A stretch of 64,000 bases of DNA from Saccharina japonica (lineage: Eukaryota; Sar; Phaeophyceae; Laminariales; Laminariaceae). Shown piece after piece: positions 22,620-34,199 of this stretch. The translations under genes were made by a program, and so were the position numbers. The stretch covers positions 4,348 through 68,347 of the forward strand of contig MEHQ01001221.1 of assembly GCA_008828725.1 (NCBI GenBank). Reading direction: 5' to 3'. Numbering within the stretch: position 1 is the stretch's first letter; the number at the start of each line of letters is the position of its first letter. A model generated the notes under the pieces. It was not told where the DNA came from and did no database searches. It worked only from the letters and a program-made list of their open reading frames with translations.

Positions 22620-24210
22620 TAAATATGCATCGCCATTAACCCCAGCAAGACGGTCGCTTTGCTTCCAAAAGGGCATGTGCCTACGTCGGAAGAGAATTCA
22701 CTTCTGGGGGGCATCGGTGTTCGCATTGCGGACGGACTAATGCCTTAACAAGGGGGTGCGATAAAGGTGGTTGACATGCCCATAGGCAACGATGCATTCG
22801 CGGTGAAATAGTCCGAGGTGGGGGGGCAGAGTAACTCGCGCGCATCCTGCCGCGTATGCCTGACAAATAGTCGGCGAACCTCATTGCCACCAGCTCAATG
22901 GTGCAGCGGACCTCCTACAATGAGCGGGTAATGGACCCGGAGCTGTCACTACCCGCGTGTCAGCGGGCAGACACTAGCGCGATGTGGATGCTCGAGCGCC
23001 TTCTCGAGCTTCCAGAGACAACGGATGAATCGTCGTTCTTTGCGGACGGATGCCCGGCAGACCGGTTAACGCTACAGCCCCACCAGGAAGCGCAGGCGAG
23101 CCTCTCCACGGGGTCCGGGGGGTTTGGACTGTCGTCGGCTGAATCAAGGAGAATGTCAGCATCCATCGGGAGCTTAGTGGCAACGGTGCCAGAGGTCCTT
23201 GCTGACCTCTCTGGTCCATTCGGAGAAAAAGTCCGAAGGGAGCTACCCAATTCGGACCTCGTTCGCCGCATATGGAGTAGCATCAGGGACCTTCGCGACA
23301 TCCATGGGGTATCGGAGGAGGCAAAGGCGAACGTGGTCCCGGAAAGCTGGCGGAACAGGGCGTTCCGCACGAACGAGGAAGGAATATCAGGGCAGTCTGA
23401 TGTAGAGGTACTGCCGGCACATGACGCCCAAACGATCAGCTCCCACAAGGCGCAGCACAAGCTCGGGCAGCAGGTGAACCGGGTACGGTACCAACGTTAC
23501 GTTGCTTCCCTGGACCAGCTCCCCGAGGCAGCAGGCCCGTCGGATCCGAACGACGTGTTCGGGGGAATCGAAACCAGACATCTTGCCAAGGCTCGGCAAC
23601 GGAGCCTATCGGGACCAGGCGCGGTCGCCTGTTTGAGGGCAAGGCCTGCGAACCCGGCACGAATCATACCGGCTTCAGAGTTCGTGTCTATGGGACGGCG
23701 CTTCCTGGGAATGGAGGAGCCCCTGGCGGCGAGGTGCCCCCGCTGCGAAGAGACGGATGTCAACACGCGCCACGCGCGCACATGCCACCGAGCAGGCGCG
23801 CAGGTAAACCAGCATCAGCCACTAGTCCACGCGCTGTCCCGCACCTTCAAGCGGTTGTCCATCCGCCATCAAGTGGAAAGCGGAGCGCCCTTCAACGCCG
23901 ACAGGAACCTCCGCATGGATATAGTGATCGAGAGGGGAGGCCTCCGAGATGCTACGTCGTCAGAGCACCGCAACAAGGCGATACTCCTCGACATCACGCA
24001 TGCAGACCCCCAAGCGAGGGTCCACATGCGGGCTGGCAGCGCTCATCGAGACGGATCAGCTGCCTCCACTTCTGAGGTGCGAAAGCGCAACCACTACGCT
24101 CGTGCAGGACAGTTGTCCTTCGACGAGCGCAGCCATAAACCACGAAGATTGCTGAGGTTGAGGTCGAGGGTTCGAGTCTCACGTATGGTATTTTTTATTA
24201 TCAAATGACA
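22620..24210 (+). mobile_element. RLE-type non-LTR retrotransposon, 5'-truncated copy 1
   Basis: Homology to the family starts abruptly inside the reverse transcriptase (SKTVALLPKGHVPTSEE at about 22640), passes the post-palm segment (VVDMPIGNDAF), a frameshift and a stop in MPDK*SANLIA, and then runs open to the endonuclease. 5' truncation is the normal result of target-primed reverse transcription. The expected C-terminus breaks off after SFDERSHK, near 24135. From there the DNA holds a B-box-like GGTTCGAGTCTC followed by a T run. Confidence 0.8.
22898..24208 (+). pseudogene. C-terminal part of retrotransposon polyprotein with restriction-like endonuclease
   Basis: This 436-residue open frame has no RT palm, so it cannot be autonomous. 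A CCHC-type finger (C280, C283, H292, C296 within CPRCEETDVNTRHARTC) is followed by RMDI (D341) and LLDIT (D365). This order of finger and PD/D residues is that of the restriction-like endonuclease of R2/CRE/NeSL-type non-LTR elements, which nicks the genomic target. The first 250 residues match the linker region of copy 2. The real reading frame begins upstream in the RT fragment; the GTG/ATG at 22898 is not a true start. Confidence 0.75.
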
Positions 24211-24235
24211 CCAACTACTGTCGAGAGCGCCTATT

Positions 24236-24434
24236 ATACCGTGGGTAGGCACAACTCGACGAGAGTCGACGAGGGAAGAAAGTGCTGAAATTTTCTCGCG
24301 ATAAAAGTGCAAGGCACGTAACGTAGTGGGAAGGGATTAAAAGAGCCTACTTACGAGTGACCCCGGATCTGAGTTACGACTAAAGAGGGAGAGAGGACAG
24401 AAAGGTGAAGATAGTAAATGGGATGGAGAAAAAA
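24236..24434 (+). repeat. SINE-like repeat with A-rich tail, copy 1
   Basis: Shares a block with GACCCCGGATCTGAG and the end AAATGGGATGGAGAAAAA with copies at 49800-49982 and 56155-56346. It ends in an A run, as a retroposon would. Confidence 0.5.
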
Positions 24435-24719
24435 AAAAACACTGGTGTCTCGATCCCAGGCAGTGCCGGGGTATTCGGAGTCGTCGTGCAGCGCCAATGG
24501 ACGACATTTATTAGCGTGGTGATCGCAGTGTGCCTTTTCTTAACGTTGGACGGTTGCGCAAGCGGCTTCCCATACCTGGTACGTATCAATTTGCAGTGGG
24601 CTTTACCCGACTTAAGACCCCCTCGGAACAGGCCTGTGTTACCGCTCTTATCTCCGCACCGCCCGTATCCCCGTTCAAGAGCGATTTGCTCTTATCTCGG
24701 TATAAGAGCAAACTCTCTC

Positions 24720-24799
24720 TTAACCCACTCAGAACTGAAAAACATGTCCCGCACTAATGCCAAGTAGTTTTCCCCCAAATTCGTGGGACCAGTTCTTAA
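24720..24799 (+). mobile_element. piggyBac-like MITE
   Basis: TTAACCCACTCAGAACTG at the left and GGACCAGTTCTTAA at the right around the conserved CCAAGTAGTTTTCCCCC core; 80 bp. Confidence 0.6.
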
Positions 24800-25742
24800 G
24801 GCAAGTATTTATCCACGAAGAGCACAATAGCTCTACTGCAAAAGCGGGAAGAGTTGGGGCGAAACCTGGCTATTCATTGCAATTTCCCAAGTTGAACGTC
24901 CGTTCAAGTGGATTGCAGCGCCCTGCAGCGGCATACGGCATGCATGGGGCACGAGTGTATTCCATCGAGCTGACGTGAGTGAGATAACGAGAGCAATCAT
25001 AACGGGAAAAAAAAACGCTTTTGTTCGCTCACACGCTATATATAGCACATCCAGACTCCTTACTGATTCGAAAAATATGTTACTTTCGTGGTCTCAGGCT
25101 CCCCTCAGTGGAACGATATTGTGCAGAAAGTAAAAAGATACAGAAAAATAACACGGACATAACAAGAGTAAGAGACTAAAACAATACGCAGCAGTACTGC
25201 TCTACCTCTTACCAGGGTGCACCTGTACAAATAATGTTGATGTTGTTTCACACGCAGGGTGGTGTAGGGCTGTCCTGCAGGAATAGCGTAGAACCACAAT
25301 CAGATCTGCTGGGCAGGGCATGGGTGCGACCGCCGTGAGAGAGCGATTGCCGCGCCATTTGTTCAAAATCGGGGTCTCCTCCCTGTTGTCGAGGCGTTAC
25401 ATACCCGATTTAAGAGAAAAATTGACGATAACAAGCAAACTCGCTCTTATCTGCACGATTTCCGTGCCAAGCCAAAAACACTGCTCTTAACTCCGTATTC
25501 TCGTAAGTCGGGCACCCCACCTTATACGTATGATACCACGCATACATCTACGAGTAGGGTACTCGTACTTTTATGCTGTTCCGACGAGACAGCCGCGAGG
25601 AAAACTACTTCGTATTATTTTACCAGTGGTTATGTTCGCGTTCGGGACCCAACCACAGGATGTCTTTCTTCGATCATCAAATCGGAGACTCTACACATAT
25701 ATGTACGTACCGCTTTACACCTGGTATTTTATTGGTTCTCAC

Positions 25743-25897
25743 GTCCAGGAGCACATGGTGGGCCTCGACGCCAAGCGGGACGAACGCCTGACAAGGTGGA
25801 TCCTCGGGGTTCAAAACGCGCTGGAGGATGGTGATGCGCTGCCTTTCTTTTTCAGGTTTAAAGGCGGCAGCTCCACCGGGAGGAACGGGGGCCGGTG
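25743..25897 (-). CDS. Orphan exon-like segment, unknown protein
   Basis: A CTCTCTCCAG acceptor is followed by an open 155-nt block reading PAPVPPGGAAAFKPEKERQR, ITILQRVLNPEDPPC and QAFVPLGVEAHHVLLD, then the donor GAC|GTGAGA. Composition and splice signals are exon-like, but I could not find partner exons nearby. A copy of the poly(G) repeat family lies just 5' of it. It may be part of an unfound minus-strand gene or a relic. Confidence 0.35.
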
Positions 25898-26009
25898 CTG
25901 GAGAGAGACCCGATATTAAGAAGGCAGTTGGAACGCGGCCATGGGTGCCACAGAGGGCCTCCAGAACGCCGGCAGCAGGGATAAAACGCGTCAGCGGAAC
26001 AGCCCGGAA

Positions 26010-26245
26010 CCCCCTCCCCCCCGGACACATGGAAGCTGTCATCCATGTACAAGTCCGCCTCACAAGCGGTTCTTAGTAGGATGCAACTCACACTTCATGC
26101 GACTCGCCGAACACCTCACGGCGCTTCGCGCGTGGTGCTTGTAATTTCTGTCTGGTCGGTGAAAACCCGACATGCTCCGTCCCGGCATTGTAGGGATGCG
26201 AGGGTCTATGGTCATACGACTACGGCCATGTATGGATATCGATTA
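26010..26245 (-). repeat. Poly(G)-bounded repeat, inverted copy
   Basis: The reverse complement of the 57.8-kb copy, with C tracts at about 26010 and 26230 (G tracts on the element strand) at both ends. Confidence 0.6.
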
Positions 26246-28079
26246 CACCCCCCTGACAAGGTCCGTCGTCATCTTGGTAGCACCCGGGGGGGTATTGTCT
26301 ACGCCTAGTAATAGTAGCGAGGGGGGTGGAGGGTCGGTCGCAAGGGGTAGACGACGCAGGCCGAGATAATCTGGCAGGGGGTCTTGAGCAGCCAGTGCCT
26401 GGAGGGGGGGGCCGACACGAGCAGGGGGCGAAGCCTTAGGCCCGGGGGTAGCACGTCACCCTCATCCACAGACCGGGGGTTGGAAGGGGGAGGGGAGAGG
26501 GGGCGGACCCAGCAGAGAGAGGGGGGGTAACGAGGGTGGCGGAGAAGCGGAACCAAAGGGACGTTAAGAGATGGTGGAGGAAGGAAAGAAAGGAGAGGCA
26601 AAGACGCGGAGGGAAGGGAGCCTCCATAAACGGCGGTGGGCCTAGGTTACCAAACCGCGACGCACCAGGTGGACGATCCCTCAGGGTGCCGCGTAGGGGC
26701 CCTGGGAACGGGACACGCGCCCGTGCCGCCCTGGGCAACACCCGGGGAGGCGTGGCGTGCGATTTTTTTCGTGTGAATTTCCAGCTCGGGCACCGGGCGG
26801 TGCGTTCTCCCTGTGGACAAGGGCGCCACGTGCTCCATACCCGCTGTGTGGTTAAGCTCTTCGCGGAGGGCACAGCACCGGCACTGGCACCCCTCCGTTG
26901 CCCAGCAGTCAACTGAGGAGCCCAGCACCCGAGGTGGGAGGCACTGGAGGCAATGCTCCAAGCGAACCCAGGTCATTCCAATCGAGGCGCATGGATGAGA
27001 GGGGGGGACCACAGTCGAACCTACACAGCTGGGGGCTTGGGTAAGGATGAGACCAAAACCGCCTGGGTGTAGCATACATACGCCGATTATATTTTATTTT
27101 TTCGTTCGAGGTGTACAATGTGTTTCAGCTAGATGTGCACTATTACGAGGGACCATAGTAAACAGGACCAAACCTTGTTCGTAAAAATAGGTAAATATAT
27201 AGGTTTTTGTGGATACAGTAGGTCCTATTTACTACATCAGCCTACCCCGTAATAGTTTTTTTCCTGAAGTATTTTTCCACTCCAGAGTTATCGGAGCTTG
27301 TCCTGTGACCACGGACTGGATTGTTGGCGATGAGCTACAGTAGTGTGACAGCAACAACATCAACAAGAGCCACCACTCGATGCCCTTCCCATGGGTGACC
27401 TGCGGCAACACTTAGCGGCCGGGAAAAAAGGTTAGCCGCAGTTGGCAGGCGCACACGCGCGCGCCTCAGGGCTCGCGTGCTTATTATCACCAACCCCGCC
27501 AGTTGAGAGCACCGGCCGAACTGGGACCTTGCGACGCCAAACTCGCTCCTGCAGATGATTGAGATGTGGTACATCATGTCGACCCTACTCCACCCACCGG
27601 ACGGCCGCATCAAGAGGCGACATAAGCTCGTTGATGGAGAGCGGCGAAATAGTCCACCTTCTCCTGTGGCTGATAGTATACACGAGGCGAGGGGACACGA
27701 GGCAATAAGATGCCGCCCAAGAACCTTCGAAGGTGACTAAGCTCGGACTTTGGTCGTCAACTTGTCGCTACACGGGGGTTATAGCCGCAGCGCACAGCCT
27801 GCTGGCGGAGTCGCACTCGGTCGGCAACGAGGGGACGTGGGCTACGCTACTGGCCAAATTCCCGTCCGAAGACTGTACGCCACGGGCACGTGTGCGCGGC
27901 GGCGGCGGTAGCGCCGGTGATGGCGAGTGCCACAGAGATAGAGGAAGGACGTGCTCCCTCTTGACGCCCACATGACGGCTACGCCTCCTGGGTGCTGTCG
28001 GGTAATACCAGCTGACGCAATGCTCTCTACCAGCCTTCGGAAACGAAAACCAACGCTTTGCGTACGATCCATAATCCGC

Positions 28080-29040
28080 ACCAGCACCGGGCTGTTAACT
28101 AGAGGAGCTTGGCAGGGGCGTCGACAATCCTGACGCGTTCCCGCCGGAGTGTTGGCAGTTTTTGACGCAGTCAAGCCTCATCGCGCTGGGGGGGAAATGT
28201 TGACGAGTCTGCGTCGACATGGGGTGGAGGCGGCTTATTGCGGCAGAGGCAAAGCGACATTGACTACCGCGGCTAGAGGAGGTTAACCACGCGGTACAGC
28301 AGTTTGAAGTCGATGTGTGCCCGGTGGAGCGGAACACGAGAGGTTGAGGGCACGCGCGCCACACCAGAACGGTAACTGGCCCCTTTTCACGGACCGCTTC
28401 CTGCAAAACACGACCAACAGGATGGCTGCGCTTGCTGAGATGGCCATCTTCGTGCCGGCGATCGCACCGCTTGTGGCCAAGTGCTACGGAGAGACACCTG
28501 CTGGTGTGTTATTGTGGGTGGACTTAGGGGCGTGTCAGACGATTGCTTGCTCCAGCGGAGTGAAGCAAGGGGACGCTACGATGCAGCAGGCGACGTTTTG
28601 CTTGTTGTTGCGGCCGGAGTTTGGTGATTTTCCGCTCGGAGTTCGAGGATGTCGGAGTTGAAGCCTTGCCCTGGATGACCGATATTCTCCTGGTCTCATG
28701 GGGGTCACGGCAAACACGGTGAGGTCTATACCTTGGTTCGGCGCGAGCTTGACGGAATCGGCACCGTTGTCAATCCCGCCAAGACTGTGGTGCGACTTCC
28801 GAAAGGGCAAGTCCCGACGGCGAATACATTTTTCCCCCGGCGGGTGTCGCCGACGGTCGAATCGCGCAAGAGGGAGGGGTGAGGGTGGTGGGCGTCCCAA
28901 TCAGTGCCGTAGAGCATGTGGTAGAGCATGCGGATGTCCTGGTGCGCTACCTGACAGGAATGCCAGATAAGCAAGCCTCCGCCCTCGTTGCCATCGAGTC
29001 CCTCGGACAGAGAGCCGGCTATCAAACCGCGTCATGAACA
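28080..29040 (+). pseudogene. Reverse transcriptase domain, degraded
   Basis: Successive frames carry RT blocks: PDAFPPECWQFL and ALGG before the palm, FTDRFLQNTTNRM where motif A should read a D with NAFN, GVKQGDAT (motif B, GxxQGD), PWMTDILLVS where motif C should carry a YxDD-like pair, and NPAKTVVRLPKG with GVPIS after the palm. The catalytic Asp pair of motif C is not intact, and stops separate the blocks, so the copy is inactive. Confidence 0.7.
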
Positions 29041-29169
29041 CGGGTACGCAGCTCGGAGCACGCAGGCGGGCCGGAAACGTGGCACACCAGTGGGCGTATA
29101 AGTACACCCTCAAATTACCGGGAGTGTTCGACGAATAACCATTAGTCAAGAAGGGATAACCGTCCAGGC

Positions 29170-31000
29170 GATGGGTTGACTTTGGGGTCCCACCAGCAAG
29201 CCCAGGCACACCTGTCGACGGAGGCGGGAGAGTTTGAGTTGCTGTCGGTGAACCTGAGGAGGATGTCCGCTCTCATTCAGAGCAGGGTTGGAATATTACC
29301 GGAAGGTCTACTGTAGCAGACCTTGTTCGTTTATAAAGGATAAACCACTGAGCTACGAATACTCAGTCAGCGCTGTCATAAGATAGTAGCTCAGTGGTTT
29401 ATCCAACCCGCATGTAAACGAACATAATAATTCCAGCGATAAAAAATCCCACCAAAGTCACTTCCCCGCATTTTCCGGGAGAAAGGCAAAACAAGTGAAG
29501 AAAACCACGACAGAAGAACACTCGACCAGATGATCAGAAAGTGGAGTGTACCACTGTAAAAGAACGCACGACTTCAAGAGAAGGGTCATGAAAAAGAAAG
29601 AAAAAGCAGGCGCTGATTAGGGGTTTGATCAACCCCGGAGGGTGTTATCGATGAGAGGGCGAATTAAGCCCGCAAGGTACTCATTTTTTTATATTACAAC
29701 GAGTAAACCACTGAGGTGCTCAATCAGTGTAGCCCAGTGGTTTATATTTTGTAAAAGAGACACCGAGCGAGGAGGGGCTACTTGAATCGGGCACGACCAA
29801 CTGGTTTCGAGGGAGCCTGCGGAACGTCTACGACACATGGGGAGTACCAAGGGGAAGAGATACCGACATTGTCCGTTAATCTTGGCTGGGATGGGGCCTT
29901 GGCACAGGGGAGCGACCGCCACAAGACCTCCGAAAAATGATATGTTTGCGGTGCACGACGCAAGGACCACAAATCCCGGCAACGCCCGACAACAGCTAGG
30001 AAAGGTGGTGAACTGTATGCGTTACGCCGCGCACGCTGCTGCCCTGGACCAACTGCAGACGAAAAACCCGCCCGAACCGGGCAACCTGCAAGGAGGGGAA
30101 GAAAAGAGAGCCTTCACAGGTGGCCGGGACCCCCGCTCCTTGCATAATGTGGGCGAAGACAAAATCCTTGTGAAGACATTGAACAACGCAGCAGAATTCA
30201 CAAGGTGTCGACAACCTCTCAAATATGTTCACCTAATGGCGTGCTACGTTATTCAGGTTCTCCACAAGGATTGCTTACGCCCACGTTGTGCAGGGTGGGG
30301 CTGTGTTGGCCAAGGCCCGTGTCAGGAGTGTCTCAGGAGCGGAAGCTACCGCCTGTCTTCGGGTGCAGCCAGCGGACTCTCTTGGAATCATTCCCGCATC
30401 GCAGCTCGTGTCCACGGGCAGAAGAATGTTGGACATCGAGGAGTACGTGGCACCCGTGTGCCCCTGCTGTAAGCCAGTGGGCGTAGACATGGGATACTGT
30501 TCGCGACATTACGCAACCCGAGCTGGAGTGCGAATGGAACAGTACCAACCGCTGCTTGACGCCAGATATCGCAACCAGAAGTGGCTTGGGATTTCTCACC
30601 AAGAGGAAAACCCTTAACGGTGGGCCGAAAAGGACAAACGCATTCAGGCAGGGAGGAGGTCTTCGGGAGGGGAGGCCTTGGGGACACGCCCGGTCCAAGG
30701 AAACCCGCGGCAAGTCAATTCTACTCGACATCAGCCTCGCGGACCCGCAAGCTTGGGCACCCCTGCGTGGAGGCAACAGTACTCGTGATCGATCAGCTAC
30801 CGCTACTTCCAAAGCGTGCAGTAGGTGCGAACACTACATACGCTCGACCGGGAAAAAAAGTGTCCATAGACGAGTGTAGTAGCCACAAGATAGCCACCTT
30901 TGCGGTGGAAAGCTTCGGGCCTCTCTCGGTAGAGGACAGCTTCCATCGACCGGCTGGCAGCGAGGGTCGTGGAGGGACGCAATGAGGGGTCCATGGGGAG
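29170..31000 (+). pseudogene. Linker and RLE domain of copy 2, degraded
   Basis: LTLGSHQQAQAHLSTEAGEF matches LTLQPHQEAQASLSTGSGGF of copy 1. After the hairpin-ended insertion, FAVHDARTTNPGN and MRYAAHAAALDQLQ match the AHDAQTISSHK and RYVASLDQLPEA part of copy 1. The finger, LLDIS and PGKKVSIDECSSHKIATFAV follow in other frames. The C-terminal SIDECSSHK block shows the family end that copy 1 has lost. Confidence 0.65.
29338..29745 (+). mobile_element. Hairpin-ended insertion inside retrotransposon copy 2
   Basis: About 0.41 kb interrupts the linker coding region. The left end is a perfect 19-bp hairpin (29338-29356 pairing with 29386-29404; arm GGATAAACCACTGAGCTAC). The right end is a similar imperfect hairpin (29704-29744). 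The arm read as GTAGCTCAGTGG looks like a tRNA A box. No coding capacity is seen. The family is unknown. Confidence 0.5.
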
Positions 31001-31132
31001 GAACGGAATCGTGAAATAACGCCTGCTGTAGAACGTCTGGGTTACCACCGAAATCGCCGTCTAGCGGAGGTGGTCGTGGTCCAAACTCCAACTGCGGGGT
31101 CGCCCAGTAGTCTTTACCGCGTCACTGAATTA

Positions 31133-31389
31133 TTTATCCAGGATAAAGTATGGAAATCGGGGAATATGTTATTATATGCCTTTAGTGCAGTCGTTTTGTT
31201 ATTCAACAAAAAAAGCCTGATTTTTCGAGACAAAGCTCATGAGGGTCGGGGTTGGGGTTAGGCTTAGGGTGAGGGATAGTGTCGAAAACGGTGTTTTCGG
31301 TGTTGTTCAAAATATCCCTTCTCACAACACTGAGACCACACGTAAGCCACACCATATTCCCCCAATTTATATGCTTTATCCTAGATAAC
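31133..31389 (+). mobile_element. MITE with about 40-bp inverted ends
   Basis: TTATCCAGGATAAAGTATGG at the left and its near complement TATGCTTTATCCTAGATAA at the right. Both continue into GGGGAATATG. About 257 bp, non-coding. Confidence 0.5.
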
Positions 31390-33144
31390 AAGTCAGAATT
31401 GCGGTAAAGGTGGCTCGGGTCGCCAGTGGGCTAGATGAAGCAGGGGAGGAGGGGGGGGTGGTGACAGATCATTTTTAGAGATATGTTGTCGGCGAAGGGT
31501 GCATGTGAGGGTGTTGCCTACTGAGCTACGTATAGGGGTAAAAAATCGATCGGTGGCCCAGCCCAGGGTAATCCTTATATCACTCCCCCCCCCTCTGAAC
31601 GGCGGGATATTTGGGACGTCGATACCGCATACGGCCGTACGTTGACCCACTCTACCCGCTTCGTTTCAATACCTGGTGAACCAGGGAGATATGCTTTTTA
31701 GGGATGCACGCGCAAGCGTTTCTATAAAAGAAACGTTCGAAGTGGGATTCAAAACAGTGTCCTGCCGACGACACCATGTATTAAGGTACTCCTAGCCTGG
31801 CAGGTCAGGTACTAGATTACAATTATGTGGCATGGGACTAACTAATCCTACTACCGAAAGCAGGATGAGACGAGACGCGCTCAGTCACTCACAAGATGAT
31901 ATTTTGATTATGTTGTATTGTTGCCGCTGATTTCTTTGTCAGAGAGAATTCTGGGGGAAAGCGGGGGAGCAAATAATATTTGCCCGGCGTGTTCCTACCA
32001 GAAGCACGCCACCCCAACAATAGAAGGGAAACGGGGATACCATGAATACCATGACATGTGCCTGCAATTTTCATGCTACCGTCGGGGCGTATCTGCAATT
32101 TCATGATGGATCTCATTTGAAGAGCTCTATATATCACCTAACAACCAGTTTTTAAGAAAAAGTGTACGCTTAACCCGATTACTGTAGTAGTCCCATATAG
32201 CCTAGGCGTACTTCGAAAACAAACGATGAGGCATGGCTGAGTGGATGGTGTTGCCTTTTGTCCCATCAGCCCCAACCATTGTTTTCGCCAAAAATTGTCA
32301 CTGGGATCACTATCGTGGCACCCATCAGAGGTGTACCTGGTAGTCTTTATGGGTTCGCTGGCGGGGTGGAGGAGGGCAGCCCCAGAGAGACGTGTCACGC
32401 ACAACGTGCAGCGTGAACTCGTGTAATTTTTCACTTCCTTTCCTCGCGACTTTCTTGTGTGTCTCGAAAAGCGCCCCGCCATGGGTGATTGATTTTACGG
32501 TGGTCGAGTTACCGTACATCGGGTTTAGCCGCCAGGATGAAGGAATTGCTCTCATGCAAAAAAAAAATGCTGCACTCGTCGGTGGTAGGCTGCCAGTTAT
32601 TTATGCTTCCCTGAGTTTGCATTGACTAGGTGTTGAAGTAGTACTGAGTGGTCCGCCGTGTAGCGATGGGCAGAGCGCCCCTTATGTAGAGCTTTATAGA
32701 GGTAGAAGGTTTTTGTTTTTTCAGGTTTTCGGAGGGCTGTGTAGGTAGGAGGGCTATGCCTCCATCTCGGAATGAGTGGGGCGCGTTTATTTGCGATGGG
32801 GTATTTCGAAACCTGATGTAGCATAAAACCAATTGTGACATGCACCAGAAACGAGACAAACAAACATGCTCATACCACCACCATGCACAGTAAGAGAGCT
32901 TCGCGTAACGCACCCTCCCCCCTTCCGATAGTTCAGCCCTTTTCGGAACCCGCTCGATGTACGAGTAACTTGACTGTGACACGCCACAGCATGAGTAACT
33001 GGGACATGCCCATCCATGCCCGATGCCATCACCATGCAGCGGGAAAGTAAGAGCGTCGTATACGGACCCCATCTTTGCCCAGGAAAAAAAAACTGACAAG
33101 ATCATGTGAGGTGTGCGTTGTATTCTCGTTATTTTTTATTCCCG

Positions 33145-33684
33145 TTAAGGGGTGGAGACTTCTGACTTCCTAGAGGCGGTGTGATACGTAGGTAGCCCTG
33201 TCCAGCCGCTGCGGCAGTTTCTCCTACTACCAGACCTAGCCCCGACCTCCTGGACGTTGTCTCGGAAATGGAAGATGTGACAAGGAATTGTGGTGAGACC
33301 ATCAACCATTGTGATGAAACTAGGCCAAGTCGTATACACTAGCAGTTTTAAATACTGGAAGACAGGTCTACAACTACTGCATACCTCCGGAGCGGCATTC
33401 GACACTGTCCTACCTAACATCTTGTCAATCTCATCACTAACCACACCTCTAGCCCTAAGCCAATCAGAGCCTACTAACCATCGGTGAGCATTAGCCCCTA
33501 TGTCTAACTCTACTGTGGGCCTCGTACTAGGGACCGGGTATTTTTTACCGGCAGCAAACCCGCCAGCGTGCAGCGTGTTGCCACACAGTACTGTAGTAGT
33601 GGCCGTAGCGATCCTTCGACTGAATTGTTGCGCACTACACCATGTGTATGGTATTGCCTTGAATGGCTTTGAAACGGCCGGCAA
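33145..33684 (-). other. Unrecognised open frame of 179 codons
   Basis: The minus frame reads VELDIGANAHRWLVGSDWL and APEVCSSCRPVFQYLKLL among others. The plus strand is also mostly open here, so strand is uncertain. No family is recognised. It is flanked by repeats and may be a relic of a mobile element. Confidence 0.25.
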
Positions 33685-34199
33685 CTACCTAGAGGCAGGT
33701 ATCGGGAACGTATTTATAGTACTTGAGAGGCACATCTTAGAAGGGAAACTAGGGGGGTTTCCGTGAGAAAACAATCGAGCCCTTGGCTTTCAGTCTTCCG
33801 TCGTGCGGAAAGAAATAAACGTTCGTAATATGTCCCTAAGCAACCAACACATGTGTGCAACAAGGAGGACCTGCTCAACAGGCAGACCTGACAAGGGATA
33901 CGGTGTGTCTCGCCCTCCGCCCTGCAAATCCTCTCATCTGTCGTCGTACTGGAATAGGACTTCAGCCTTTGGCGCAATTTCGAGTTATTTCTCCTTGTGT
34001 GCACTTGCTTTTGAGGTACGTTGTTTTTGGTTTTCCCCTTTCCTCCGAACCCACGCGCACCCACGCGCACGATGGAGACTAATAGGATGCAGGGGCCTGC
34101 TTCCCTCCGCGGTGACCGAGACAGTGGGGCCCATGGTTCCCCTGTTGGCCGTTGCTCACTACTCATCGGTTTTGATCGAAATCGTCATGCGACAGACCA

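Larger units (their letters stand above)
27700..31060 (+). mobile_element. RLE-type non-LTR retrotransposon, longer degraded copy 2
   Basis: This copy keeps RT, linker and RLE regions in order but is broken by many stops and frame changes. It includes PDAFPPECWQFL (about 28125), GGAEHERLRARAP, CSSGVKQGDAT, GTVVNPAKTVVRLPKG, GVRVVGVPIS, MPDKQASALVAIESLGQRAG, LTLGSHQQAQAHLST, a cysteine-rich finger (CPCCKPVGVDMGYC) and LLDISLADPQAW with PGKKVSIDECSSHK. A 0.4-kb insertion splits the linker. The region 5' of 27700 may hold the N-terminus but was not recognised. Confidence 0.75.
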
